Assembly (NCBI GenBank): GCA_022702705.1
Contig: CM040428.1
Location: 115,614,183 to 115,678,182, forward strand
Direction: 5' to 3'
DNA: 64,000 nucleotides
Source of the DNA: Papilionanthe hookeriana x Papilionanthe teres
Lineage: Eukaryota; Streptophyta; Magnoliopsida; Asparagales; Orchidaceae
Shown: positions 1 to 10,980 of the stretch, piece by piece
How positions within the stretch are numbered: position 1 is the stretch's first letter
Layout: each line of letters starts with the position of its first letter
The notes under the pieces: model-generated
The model's database searches: none
Told to the model about the DNA's origin: nothing
What the model saw: only the letters and a program-made list of their open reading frames with translations
Translations under genes and position numbers: made by a program

Positions 1-1778
1 CTTCAAATTGTACATCACTTTCAGTTTTGGAAGAAGAAGGACCACGGTAGAACTTGATTGGTTTAATATCGCCACCATGTACTTCCTTGACCACCATACC
101 CTCGATCTTATTAGAATGGATCGGGGTCAGGGTCATAGTATGCACATAGTGGTTCATCTTCTCGTAATTGATTTATATTCTTCATTCTTTTCATCTTCGA
201 GAGAAATCTTGAATTGTGGTTCCTTCTGACTTATTGTCGCTGCTTCTTTCTCAATTTCTTCTTCTTCTTCGGAACTGTTCTCCCAATCAACATCGATGAC
301 CGGTTTCTTCTGTCCAACTGTTCCAACGTCTCTTCCTCGACCTCGTCCCCGGCCTCGACCTCAGGTCTGAGTTCTGAAGAAACCTTCACTATCTCGCCGT
401 AAGGGAGTGGTGAGTAACTGTTGGACTAGAATTTCAGGTTCTTCGTCATCCCGAACTTCTTTTGCTTCATTTGGTACGGTGTTTCTGGAGAAGATTGTTT
501 TCTTCGGAGGCGCGTAATAGGCTGCATCTTCATGAATTCCAATCTCGTGTACGGAGAATTCTTGCAAGTCACCCTTAATACATTGTTCTCCTCCTTCATA
601 ATACTTTATACATTGGTCCAGAGACAACGGTACCATCCGGTTTTCATGGATCCATGGCCGACCTAGTAGAGCGTTGAACGATTTCTCAGAATCAATTATG
701 TGGAATTTTGCGGTTGTCTTTGCTTAATCACCGGTCTTCATTAGTAGTGTTATCGATCCAAGAGCTCTTTCTACTTTTTGATTGAAGCCTCTTATTAACA
801 TCTTGTCTGCTTCAAGCTCGCGAGCATCAATTTCCAAATATGCTAGCGTTCGAAGATTCATTATGTTGATTGATGATCCCAGATCAACCAACACTCTGGA
901 GAGCGTAAACTTTCCAATAGTGCTGAAATGTATAACAGTCGGTTGTGATCAGCTGTTCCCAGTAATAGATCAATGCCCGTGAAGGTAACACCTTGTTGTT
1001 CTCTTAACGAGCAAACTACATCGAAGGAATCACTGGCCATTTGAGCTAAACAAATCTCTGGATCAAGTAAAGCCTTAATCAAAGCCTCCCTCATCTCCTT
1101 TGACAGGATCAGAGCGTCGTATATGCTTAGTTTGCCTGGTAGCTTCCTAAGATGGGCTAGCACGTTGTAGTTCACTTTATTACCATGTTCCTCGGTTTCT
1201 TCCCGAATGGGCAGTTCCTCCGCTCGGGGTCGACTCTTCCCGAGCAACCACCCGCTTTCCTTTATCCTTTGGACCCATTCTCGGGGTAGAAGTTTTCCCT
1301 TCTTAGATCGACCTCTGTTATCTCTTCTAAATTTACCGGTGTCTCCTCTTGAATCGAAACAACTGGCTCTTCTGAAGTTGCTTTGGTGTCTGATAGTTCT
1401 AATTTTATCGTGATCGGAGCTCCTCGGAATTCACAAACGGACTCGTTGCTTGTCGAGCTTTCGTAGCCTCCTTTGTGAACATCTTCTTCGTCGTGGTCAT
1501 CGAGGTTGTGTATGATTTGAGAATCGTTATTTGTATTGGAATAGAGATCCGGATTAAGCCGGTTGTCGCTAGTTACGTAATAGTTAGAAATAGTCAAAAC
1601 CTAGCTAACGCCATAACCCTTATCATTATAAGATCCCGCCGGGGCGAGCAGATAATCATACAGAGTCAGGAGTTCGAGTGATTTCTCCCCCGAATCGGAA
1701 ACAACCATCCTAGGATAAGCATCCCCTAGTCTATCCTTCGGAGTGTTGGTCTTCTTTTCTTCCACGATCTTCTCCTCC
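1..1778 (-). pseudogene. Tat element B: gag-protease linker and aspartic protease fragment
   Basis: This is the downstream half of element B, read from 1778 to 1 and running off the window. It encodes the acidic linker after gag (YESS, EFRGAP and SDTEA-type stretches around 1600-1262), then the retropepsin region (1247 to about 360), then a Gly-Arg repeat tract near 360-300. The parallel stretch of element A (18190-16450) matches throughout, which identifies it. The protease active site reads D-L-G-S-S near 880-865 where A has D-P-G-A-S, and a 1-nt deletion just upstream (about 930) breaks the frame. Other frame breaks split it into pieces at 361-636, 861-1247 and 1262-1597. It is a dead fragment. 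Its upstream part resumes at 29112, because element A is inserted at 1778/29112. Confidence 0.85.
1774..1778. repeat. Left target-site duplication of element A (CCTCC)
   Basis: CCTCC directly precedes the TG of the left LTR and recurs directly after the CA of the right LTR at 29112-29116. A 5-bp duplication is the normal footprint of Ty3/gypsy integrase. The flanking coding sequence of B joins up across the insertion. Confidence 0.9.
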
Positions 1779-1960
1779 TGTCGGCATATTTTTAGGTTAT
1801 GTGTTGGATTTTAAAAAAAGGGGTCGCCTACAGAAATTGTCGGCAAATCTTAATTTTAATTTAAATTTATAATTTAGAAAGTAGTATTTGAGTTTAAAAA
1901 TAATTTTTAAATTTGAAAATTTTAAGATATGAAATCAAACCGATCTCATATCCCGAATAG

Positions 1961-1970
1961 TTTATATAAA
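1961..1970 (-). promoter_or_regulatory. Candidate TATA box in the left LTR
   Basis: TTTATATAAA is followed (minus direction) by a conserved stretch to the LTR end about 180 bp away. The same element occurs at 21840-21849 and, as CTTATATAAA, at 45515-45524. If used, transcription would start near 1930, leaving a short R-U5 and a U3 of several kb. Position and conservation are seen; function is inferred. Confidence 0.35.
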
Positions 1971-2344
1971 CGAGCACCGCACCATAAACCGTGTATCTAT
2001 CCCGAAGAATAGACACACTGCTTGATGAATTTCATAGTACTGGTGAATTGATCATCCAGGAGTTTTAGTTAAACTTTGTCTCTTGCTCAGTGAACTTAGG
2101 TATTTGATTACCTGATGAATGAAGTGACATTTCACTTAATACTCTATTTAAGAGTTATAATAATTAAAGCCTTTAAGGGCAAGTTGGTTTATTGAGAATT
2201 TTAATCATTCTTGATTTAAAGTTTGAGTTAATGGTTTAGAGTGTTTTAGTTTAATTATGAGGTTTTAATTAATAATTTTAAGTTTGGAATAGTGTTCAAA
2301 TTATTTTAGATTTAATTCTTAATTATTTCATTTGTTTGTTGTTA

Positions 2345-2700
2345 AATGATTTTAATTTAATTTAATTTAATTTAATTTAATTTAATTTAATTTAATTTTA
2401 ATAGTATTTAATTTAATTTTATTCAATTTCAATTTAATTTTAATTTGATTTTAGTTTTGATTTAACTTAAATTTAATTTAATTTTATTTTAGTTTTAATT
2501 GAGTTTAAATTTAGTATTAATTTCGATTTTAATTTAAAATTAACTTTAATTTTTTTAATTTAATTTTAATTTTTATTTAATTTGAATTTAATTTAATTTA
2601 ATTTAATTTAATTTTAATTTAATTTTAATTTTAGTTTAACTTTAATTTCAATTTAATTTTAATTTTAATTTAATTTTAATTTAGTTTTAATTGTTAATTT
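2345..2700. repeat. TTTAA-rich low-complexity tract in the left LTR
   Basis: Imperfect tandem TTTAA/TTTTAA pentamers and hexamers, with the longest pure runs at 2351-2395 and 2590-2615. The same tract occupies 23826-24170 and a much longer version 47440-47870 in the other two LTRs. Confidence 0.9.
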
Positions 2701-5700
2701 GAATTATTATTTTAATTTCTTAATTAAGATTTAAATATTGTTAAAGTGACTTATTTAGGGATTTTTAAATTATAGAATAATTATCCTCTTAATAATATCC
2801 CTATTTTAATAATCCAAATTTTAAATGTACTCTTTCCAAAATTTAGATTATTTAATTAATTAAAGTTTCATTTTGATATTTTCAAAGTGTTTAATGAGTT
2901 TCTACCCCTTAATTTCCCTAAGTTTCAATCATCCAAGAGAAAATTAAAATCAAATATTTTACCCCCCATTTTGATTAAACCTAAATTTTTTAATTAAGGG
3001 TTAAAATTTTTAATTACCTTTATGACCTTTTAAGCTTATTTATTTCATAACTCATTAAATTGAGCTCAAATGAATTTGAAATTTTTATGTCACCCCACTC
3101 ACATGTCAATTAAGACATTGAAGGATAAAATGTGATTTCTCTGAATTTAATTTATTTATATAATTATTTTTTAGTAGAAAATAAGGGTTTTCAAAGAAAA
3201 TTCAACAACATGACCAAGGAAAGGTTTCTGTCCTTAAAAAAATTATGGGATGTTCCTAATGACTAGAGGACCACTTAAACCAATTTTTGTAATTTTTTGA
3301 ATTAGATTTTATTTATTATAATTATTTTTAGTTTTGGAGTATTAATTAATTATAAAATAAAATGAAAATTTAAAAATAGATTTTATATTTTTATTATAGC
3401 TCTCTGACCTCTAGGAGTCCAGAGAAACAAATTTTATAATTTTCTGATTTTTGCTTGATTTATTAGAATTATTTTAGTGAAAAAGGTTAAAAACTCATTT
3501 TTTTAATATTAAAAATTACATTAAGCTTTTAAAATTCAATATCTTATCCTAGGAACTTAGGAAAAATATTTTGTTTATTCCTAAGTGATTAGGAGTCAAA
3601 ATGTGACATTTTTATGATTTTTAATATTTTTGTGATTTTTATTATTTTTTTAATTATTAAAATATTCAAATATTTTGAAAAATCAAATTTTTTAGAAAAT
3701 TCCAATTTTAATTTTCCTGAACTCTCCTAATATCAGAGAAGCTCCAAAACCATTTTTGTGAATTTTTGAAAAGTATTTTTGGAGTTATGAATTTTTAAAG
3801 TTTAATTTTAGTTATGTGACTTAATTAATCCATTTAGTGGGGTTAAACTTTTCCAATTGATTCCAAATTTTTATTTGAGGTCTCTCTGATCCTAAAGATC
3901 AGTGGAAAATTATTTTCAAGTTAATTTGGTGTGTGGTTAGCCCTAATTAATTCAAGTTCAATTTTAGAGGTTTAAGCTAATTATGGTTATTATGAATGAA
4001 TCAACTCAAAATATATTTTTTATAGGGTCCCCTGGTCCTAAGAAACATCACCAAATTTTCCTAGAATTTATTTTATAACATGCTAATTATTGGAATTAAA
4101 ATACCTAAAACAGTGACATGAACTTGAAAATTCAATAACTTTTCACAGAGATGGCCTCTGACCTTGAAAAATTCAGGGAATGTTCCTAGAATCAGAGGCT
4201 TCAAAAGCCCTATGGTCTCATGCCATGGTGAATTATCTATGCACATGAAGAATCAAAATACTGAGAACAGTAAATAAATTATTAAAAGTAAAATACTCAT
4301 CCAATTAACTTGATTTCTTTTTCACATTATTTTCCTCTGTTCACTAAGCAAGAGGGTATTTTTATTTTATTTTTGTGATTTTTCTATGCAAAGATATGGA
4401 TTTTTGAAGTTTAGGGCATTTAAATAATTCAAAAATACCCTATTTATCTACTTATCCGACTCGGCGCCAACGCAACATCGGCAACTCTGAAAGCCCACAC
4501 TGCGCATTCCCATTAGACGCCGCCACTTGAGTCAGCAGCCACGCGTCCCGCGGTTCATGTACCATCGTGCCGTCCGACTTGATCTCGACCGTCCATTCGA
4601 TATAGGTACGATCCAACGGCTCATGGTCATCGTCTACGACTGGTGTGCACCCGTGACCGTCCACACTAAAACCCTAAGATCTCACTCGATTCTCAATGGA
4701 TTTTTGTGTTCTTATGCTTTATGGATTCGTCTTGAAGAGACGAACACATCCATATGGTTTATGGGCTATGAAATTAACTTAAACAAAATGGAGAATCACT
4801 GGAAGCTCGGGAGAAAGAGTGAGTTCATACATTTGCTCAGAGAAGTAAAGCTTCGATCTGAGAGTTGTGTCACCTTTGATTGGGTCCAGGCAAGCTCCAG
4901 ATGGAGTCTCTGGCTCTGGGGAATTGTCTAGGTGTGAAAGTGACCAAGCCCGATCACAAAGCTTCGGAGGCTAGAAGCAATGGCCGGCCCGGTCGTGGGG
5001 CTTTGGCTCGGGAACTTCTCCTCTTGGTCCGGTGAAGGTGTAGGACCAATCAATTTGGAGGTTGGCTCACCGTGGTGAAGTGTCCTGTTTTTTAGGTGGA
5101 TTTTCAACTCGAAAATTAAGCTCTGTTAATGGGGATTAGGGCAAAGGAACACTGGGGATCAACTGCTCTGGGTTAGGAGAAGGTCCTGGCGCAATTTTGG
5201 CAGAGTTTCCTTAAGGTCTGGTTCATCTTCTTATTTGTCCGAGAGGTGGTGGTGTTTAAAGAGGCATGGCAGGAGGGCTTCCTAGGGGCAATTGGAGGCT
5301 GGGATCAGCTGCTGAAGGGAGGAGAAGAACAGCTATGTTGTCCATTTGGTTTGAGACAAGTAAGCAAGGGAGAATTTGAAAGTTTGTCTCACATGGAGCT
5401 TTCGGCCATGGCGTTTTCCGGCGAATGTGGTGGCTGGCCAGGCAGGCATTGGTCACCATCTTGACCAGTGAGGTCAGGGATGGGGTTTGGTGCAAGCAAT
5501 TGGCTCTTGCCATGTGTAAGGAGGTTTGATTAAAATGGCATGGGGTAAGGGTCATTTTGGCTTGATTTTGGTCAACTCATTTATTTGGGTTTGGTGCACA
5601 CACCAAGGGACTGATTTGGGCTGAGGGAGGTCAGATGAGTCAGCTAGGAAAGGGTAGTGAAGTCACCATCCATGAATATTTGGATTAATCATAGATTAAG

Positions 5701-7634
5701 GTGAAATATTAAAAGGGTTAAAACCTTTTTAAAGGGCTTTAAAAGAGGCTCCTCCTTTTGCAATTAATGGTATGATGATGTGTAAAGTGATTCCCAGGGC
5801 TTCATGTGGCTTGTAGATGGCTCCAAAGCTTGCTCATGGCTTGGGAATGGCTTAGCTTACTTGCATGAGAAAGGGATTTTGGGATTTTGGCATTTAGGGG
5901 TGATTTGGCATGAGGTTTGATTTGGAATCATTTGATGATGGAATTGGAACTTAGAGAATGACTTTTATTAAATGGATGGCAAATGAAAATGTCATATGGG
6001 CTTTAGGATAGATTTTGGGCTCTTTGAAATGGTTTTAGATGGGCTTTTAAAGTGATTTAGGGAAGTGGGCTTTTGGATTTTAGTATGGGCTTTTGGATGA
6101 AAATTTTTGTGAAGGACCATGTCAAATAATGTTACAATTGGTTTAAGGATGTTTCATGAATGGTTTGGAATCAATTTGGTGTGATTTGGAGTAGAATTGG
6201 GTTGAATTTGGGCTTTTTAGTTAAAGGGGCCAAAATGGGCCAAATTGGGCTAACTTGGGTTAAGGTTGGGCTAAAGTTGGATTTGATGTAAAATTAATGT
6301 TAAGAAATGTTCATGGGAGTGTCACAAAGAGTTTTCAACTTTGGTTGGGCTCTAATTTTGGGATTTGAACCCATTTGGGTTAGGTTTGGGCTTAGGTCAA
6401 TTTAAGGGATTTTGGTTTTATGTTAGATTTGGGTGGAATTTAGGTTCAAATTTTGGGCAAATCCAGTTAGTGTTTTGTCTATGGGGATGTTAGGAAGGCT
6501 TTAGAAAAAGATTTGGGGCCAATGGAGGTTGAATTGGATGGGTTTGAGCTAGGTTTAGGTCATGAGCCAAAATTGGGCCTTATGCCTCAAATTGAAATTG
6601 GGCTCAAATGTCAATAAAATTGGAATTAGTTTTGGTCTAAATTGATATTGGGGATGTTGAATTGAAGTTTAGAATTGCATTGGACCAAAATTGGGGTCAA
6701 TTGGGGTGGTTTGGTTTGACTTTGGGTTCACTTGGGTTTAAAATGGGCCAAATTGGGGGTTTTGGTAAAAGTGGGGTAAATTGGCAAAATTGGCCCATGG
6801 TGTAGTTGGACAAAATGAAATTAAGAATATTTAAGATTTTATGGAATTTTCTGTGAATTTTTAGAATTTTTGGATTTTTTGGACTAAGAAGGGCATTTTG
6901 GGTATTTGGAGGGTATTGGGGGGTACTTTTGGAATTTTTGGTATTTTTGGCCAAAGATGGTCAATTTGAGTGGTGGGAAGTGTTTAGGATTGATTTTGAG
7001 GAATTTTTGGTAATTTAGGTGATTTTGCAAATTTTAGGTTATTTCAAGGGTATTTGGTAGGTTTGGTGGGTGTAGGGCCCCGGGGGTTAAAAATTGAAAT
7101 TTTGAGAAAATGAAGATTGATCAAATTTGAGTAGGATGGAATCACTTTGGTTGAACCATGAAGCCATATTAAGCTCATATGAGCCATGAGAAGACTCATT
7201 TTAGAGATTCATTATGTTGTTCATAACCCTCTTAGCCAGGGGCTTAGGGCTTAAGAACCATCTATATGAATTACCTACATGAGTCAAGAAGTCAAGTTGG
7301 GTGAGAGTGTGGTTTTTGGACTTGGAATGTGTGTGAGAGTGTGGTGTGTGCAAGCTTACCCTCACCAAGACCAGGCCATCTAGGGTACTCCTAAGGCCAA
7401 AGAGCCCTATAGGAAACTCATCCTTTAAACCTCCACATATTTGTCTTAACCCTCCAAGTGGCCTAGGGTTTACAATCAAGCTTGTGGGGTCTGCAGGGAG
7501 TTAAGAAGTGTTTGAACTTCTAAAGGGTGGTTTCCACTTCTAGTCCTCTAAGATTAGCCAAAGGGAAAAGCCTATGGCTAGATCCTGAGTACTAAAGAGA
7601 GAAGCAAAGAACGTCATAAAAAATGAGGTCAACA

Positions 7635-7654
7635 AATGGACCCCCAATAGGTGT
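7635..7654 (-). promoter_or_regulatory. Polypurine tract of element A
   Basis: On the minus strand the sequence immediately before the 3' LTR (which starts TGTTGACC) contains TATTGGGGGTCCATT. This is the expected place for the plus-strand primer. It is G-rich but not purely purine. The 18 bases 7637-7654 are a perfect inverted copy of 21397-21414 in the 5' UTR. Confidence 0.65.
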
Positions 7655-8036
7655 GGTGTGCTAACCAAGCACACCGCACGTATTGGCGTTGACCGAAGAG
7701 ATCAACAAAACCAACACAGTTGTCCAAGTGACAAACTTAGGACGAAGTAGAAGAATTTTTGCTGGGGAGTATCAGGTATATTTCCAAGACTGGAGATTCC
7801 TGAACTCTCGCTGTGGAATGGAAAAGTAGGTGAACTCCAAATCACAAGATCTGGGAAATTTGATTTAGATTTCAGTTTACCTTTAAATTTCAAGTTTCAA
7901 AGTGTGAGTTTGGATTTCGATTTGTTCTGAGTTTCAATTTCGATTGAAGTTTAATTTAAAATCAATTTAAGGAAATTTTGAATTTGAAATTTGGATTTAA
8001 AATAAAAATTGAAACCTAGGTTTCAATCTCGGGATT
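7655..8036 (-). other. 3' UTR of element A between the polypurine tract and the tandem array
   Basis: Non-coding, with a purine-poor first part and AT-rich, AAATTTGAA-like irregular repeats towards 8036. The open frame at 7702-7893 has no recognisable similarity. I see no other signal here. Confidence 0.5.
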
Positions 8037-10220
8037 GCGAAGAGAACTAGAATTTAGGTACTAGCCTCGGAGTGAGAATCAGAGTTTAAGTATTGACGTA
8101 AAAAGAGGATGAGAATCAGAAATTAGGTACTGATCTCGGAATGAGAGTCGAATTTAGGTACCGACCTCGAAGGAAGAGAATTGGAATTTAGGTACCAGTC
8201 TCGGAATTTAGAATTGAAATTTAGGTATCGATTCAAAAGAGAATTGAAATTTAAGTATCGATCTCAAATGAGAGTCGAAATTTAGGTACCGACCTCTAAA
8301 GGAGAGAACTGGAATTTATTTACGAGTCTCGGAATTTAGATCTGAAATTTATGTATCAATTCGAAAGAGAATCAAAATTTAAGTATCGATCTCAAATGAG
8401 AGTCGAAATTTAGGTACCGACCTCGAAGGAAGAGAACTGGAATTCAGGTACCAGTCTCAGAATTTAGAATTGAAATTTTGGTATCAATTCGAAAGAGAAT
8501 CGAAATTTAAGTATCGATCTCGAATGAGAGTCAGAATTTAGGTACCGACCTCGAAGGAAGAGAACTGGAATTTAGGTTCTAGTCTCAGAAATTAGAATTG
8601 AAATTTAGGTATCAATTCGAAAGAGAATCAAAATTTAGGTATCGATCTCGAATGAGAGTCGAAATTTAGGTACCAACCTCGAAGGAAGAGAACTGAAATT
8701 TAGGTACCAGTCTCGGGATTTAGAATTAAAATTTAGGTATCAATTCGAAAGAAAATCGAAATTTAGGTATCGATCTCGAAAAGAGAGTCGGAATTTTGGC
8801 ACCGACCTCGAAATGAGAACTGGAATTTAGGTACCAGTCTCGGAAGTTTAGAATTAAAATTTAGGTATCCATTCGAAAGAGAATCAAAATTTAGGTATCG
8901 ATCTCGAAAAGAGAGTCGGAATTTAGGTACCGACCTTGAAATGAGAACTGGAATTTATGTACCACTCTCGGAAGTTTAGAATTGAAATTTAGGTATTAAT
9001 TCGAAAGAGAATCGAAATTTAGGTATCGATCTTTAATGAGAGTCAAAATTTAGGTACCGACCTCGAATGAGAGTCGGAATTTAGGTACCGACCTCTAAGG
9101 AAGAGAACTGGAATTTAGGTACTAGTCTCACAATTTAGAATTAAAATTTAGGTATCAATTCGAAAGTGAATCAAAATTTAGGTATCGATCTCGAATGAGA
9201 GTCGGAATTTAGGTACCGACCTCGAAGGAAGAGAACTGGAATTTAGGTCCCAGTCTTGGAATTTAGAATTGAAATTTATGTATCAATTCGAAAGAGAATT
9301 GAAATTTAGTTATCGATCTCGAAGGAAGTCGGAATTTAGGTACCGACCTAGAAGGAAGAGAACTGAAATTTAGGTACCAGTCTCGGAATTTAGAATTGAA
9401 ATTCAATTCGAAAGAGAATCGAAATTTAGGTATCGATCTCGAATGAGAGTCAGAATTTAGTTACCGACCTCGAAGGAAGAGAACTGAAATTTAGGTACCA
9501 GTCTCGGAAGTTTAGAATTGAAATTTAGGTATTAATTCAAAAGAGAATCAAAATTTAGGTATCGATCTCGAATGAGAGTCGTAATTTAGCTACCGACCTC
9601 GAATGAGAGTCGGAATTTAGGTACCGACCTCGAAGGAAGAGAACTGGAATTTAGGTACCAGTCTCGGAATTTAGAATTGAAATTTAGGTATCAATTCGAA
9701 AGAGAATCGAAATTTAGGTATCGATCTCGAATGAGAGTCAGAATTTAGGTACCGACCTCGAAGGAAGAGAACTGGAATTTAGGTACCAGTCTCGAAAGAG
9801 AGGATTGAAATTTGGTATCAACCTCGAAAGATGGGAATCATAATTTAGGTACTGATCCCAGAATGAGAACTGGAATTTAGGTACCAGTCTCGAGAGTTGA
9901 GAATTGAAATTTAGGTATCAATTCGAAAGAGAATCAAAATTTAGGCATCGATCTCGAAAGATGGGAATCAAAATTTAGGTATTGATCCCAGAATGAGAAC
10001 TGGAATTTAGGTACTAGCCTTGAGAGTTGAGAATTGAAATTTAGGTATCAATTCAAAAGAGAATCGAAATTTAGGTATCAATCTCAGAAAGAGAGTCGAA
10101 ATTTAGGTACTGGCCTTGAAATGAGAACTGAAATTTAGGTACCAGTCTCGAAAGTTTGAAAGAGGACTAGAAGTTAGGCTTTAGCCTCGAAGAGAACTGG
10201 AAGTTAGGCTCCGATCGTGA
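8037..10220. repeat. 128-bp tandem array made of four ~32-bp submonomers (3' UTR satellite)
   Basis: About 17 head-to-tail units of about 128 bp. Phase points of the GGTACCGACCTC submonomer at about 8151, 8279, 8406, 8534 and 8661 give steps of 127-128. Each unit contains four related ~30-34-bp blocks that share AATTTAGGTAYC and end in a CTCGAA or TTCGAA-type motif: GGTACCGACCTCGAA, GGTACCAGTCTCGG, GGTATCAATTCGAA and GGTATCGATCTCGAA. Unit order slips in places (for example 9020-9090 and 9560-9640, where one submonomer repeats), which is typical of unequal exchange or template slippage. Hypervariable tandem repeats at this position (3' UTR, before the 3' LTR) are known for Tat/Ogre elements and can seed satellites. 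No long open frame crosses it. Confidence 0.95.
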
Positions 10221-10980
10221 AGATTTATCTCGTATGAAGAGAGACCCGACCTCATGCCATCGTAACCAAATCGAACAAAGTTCGTGGCTCCGTGTCAATA
10301 GAACTAGTCGATCCTCTAAGACACAGAAAAAAGAGAATTGAAAGGAGCTGGTAAGTGTAACAAGCTGAAAATACTTGACTTAGCAATAAGTCGAGGAAAA
10401 TATTCAAATTTTAAAAGAGTTTCAAACAGATTTCGATTGAGGAAAGAGTTGAAAGGTTCGAAACAGAGGATTCCGATCGGAAATCAATTTGAAATTTAGA
10501 TTCATTTTGTTTGTCCTTTAACGATCCTATTTTTTAATGTTTGTTGTTTATTTAGCTTTTATGTTAATTTGAAGTTCATTTTAATATTCAGATTTTTTTA
10601 GGAAAAGTTCTCATTTATTTATTTTTCCTTTCTATTCTTTGTTCAAAGTTCATTTAACTCTAATGGCGTTTCCCAGTCAATTTGCACAAAAAGAGGTGAA
10701 GGCAAAATATGACGTAGTCGTTTTCATTCCAACTTGCTGAAAGTACATCATACAACTTGATCTAGTCATGATGACATTTTCCTCAGAAATTTAATGTCTC
10801 ATACAATCCATGTAAATCCAAAATGGACAGTGTAAACTTTTTGTTGATCCATCGAAAAGCGTCTGTAAAAAATCCATGTCTGAATAGTTAGAAACATGGG
10901 TAATAACATCACCTTCCAAGCCCTCCTTGGTAGGAATGCCACATGGATGTTCATTGGAGGTGTGTTATTTCCCATGTAAC
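10221..10980 (-). other. Untranslated stretch between the AlkB ORF and the tandem array
   Basis: Read 10980 to 10221, this follows the stop of the AlkB-like ORF. Frames are short and the open frame at 10799-10984 shows no family resemblance. AT-rich 10500-10640. I see no gene. Confidence 0.5.

Larger units (their letters stand above)
1779..7634 (-). repeat. Left (3') LTR of element A
   Basis: It starts TGTCGGCATA and ends GAGGTCAACA on the plus strand (TG...CA). It aligns along its whole length with 21658-29111 and with element C's LTR at 45306-52940. It is 5856 bp against 7454 bp for its partner. A block of 1597-1598 bp present at 21903-23500 in the partner is absent here at about 2024-2028. 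No gene lies in it: open frames at 4452-4931 and 5246-5555 are also open in other copies but accumulate replacement changes freely. It holds a TTTAA-rich tract, a GC-richer central block at 4450-4680 and a G-rich, T-rich stretch at 5700-7100. Confidence 0.92.

Noticed and set aside
8037..10220. CRISPR-like array
   Set aside because: Repeats are contiguous and all parts are related, with no unique spacers. It lies in a plant retrotransposon 3' UTR.
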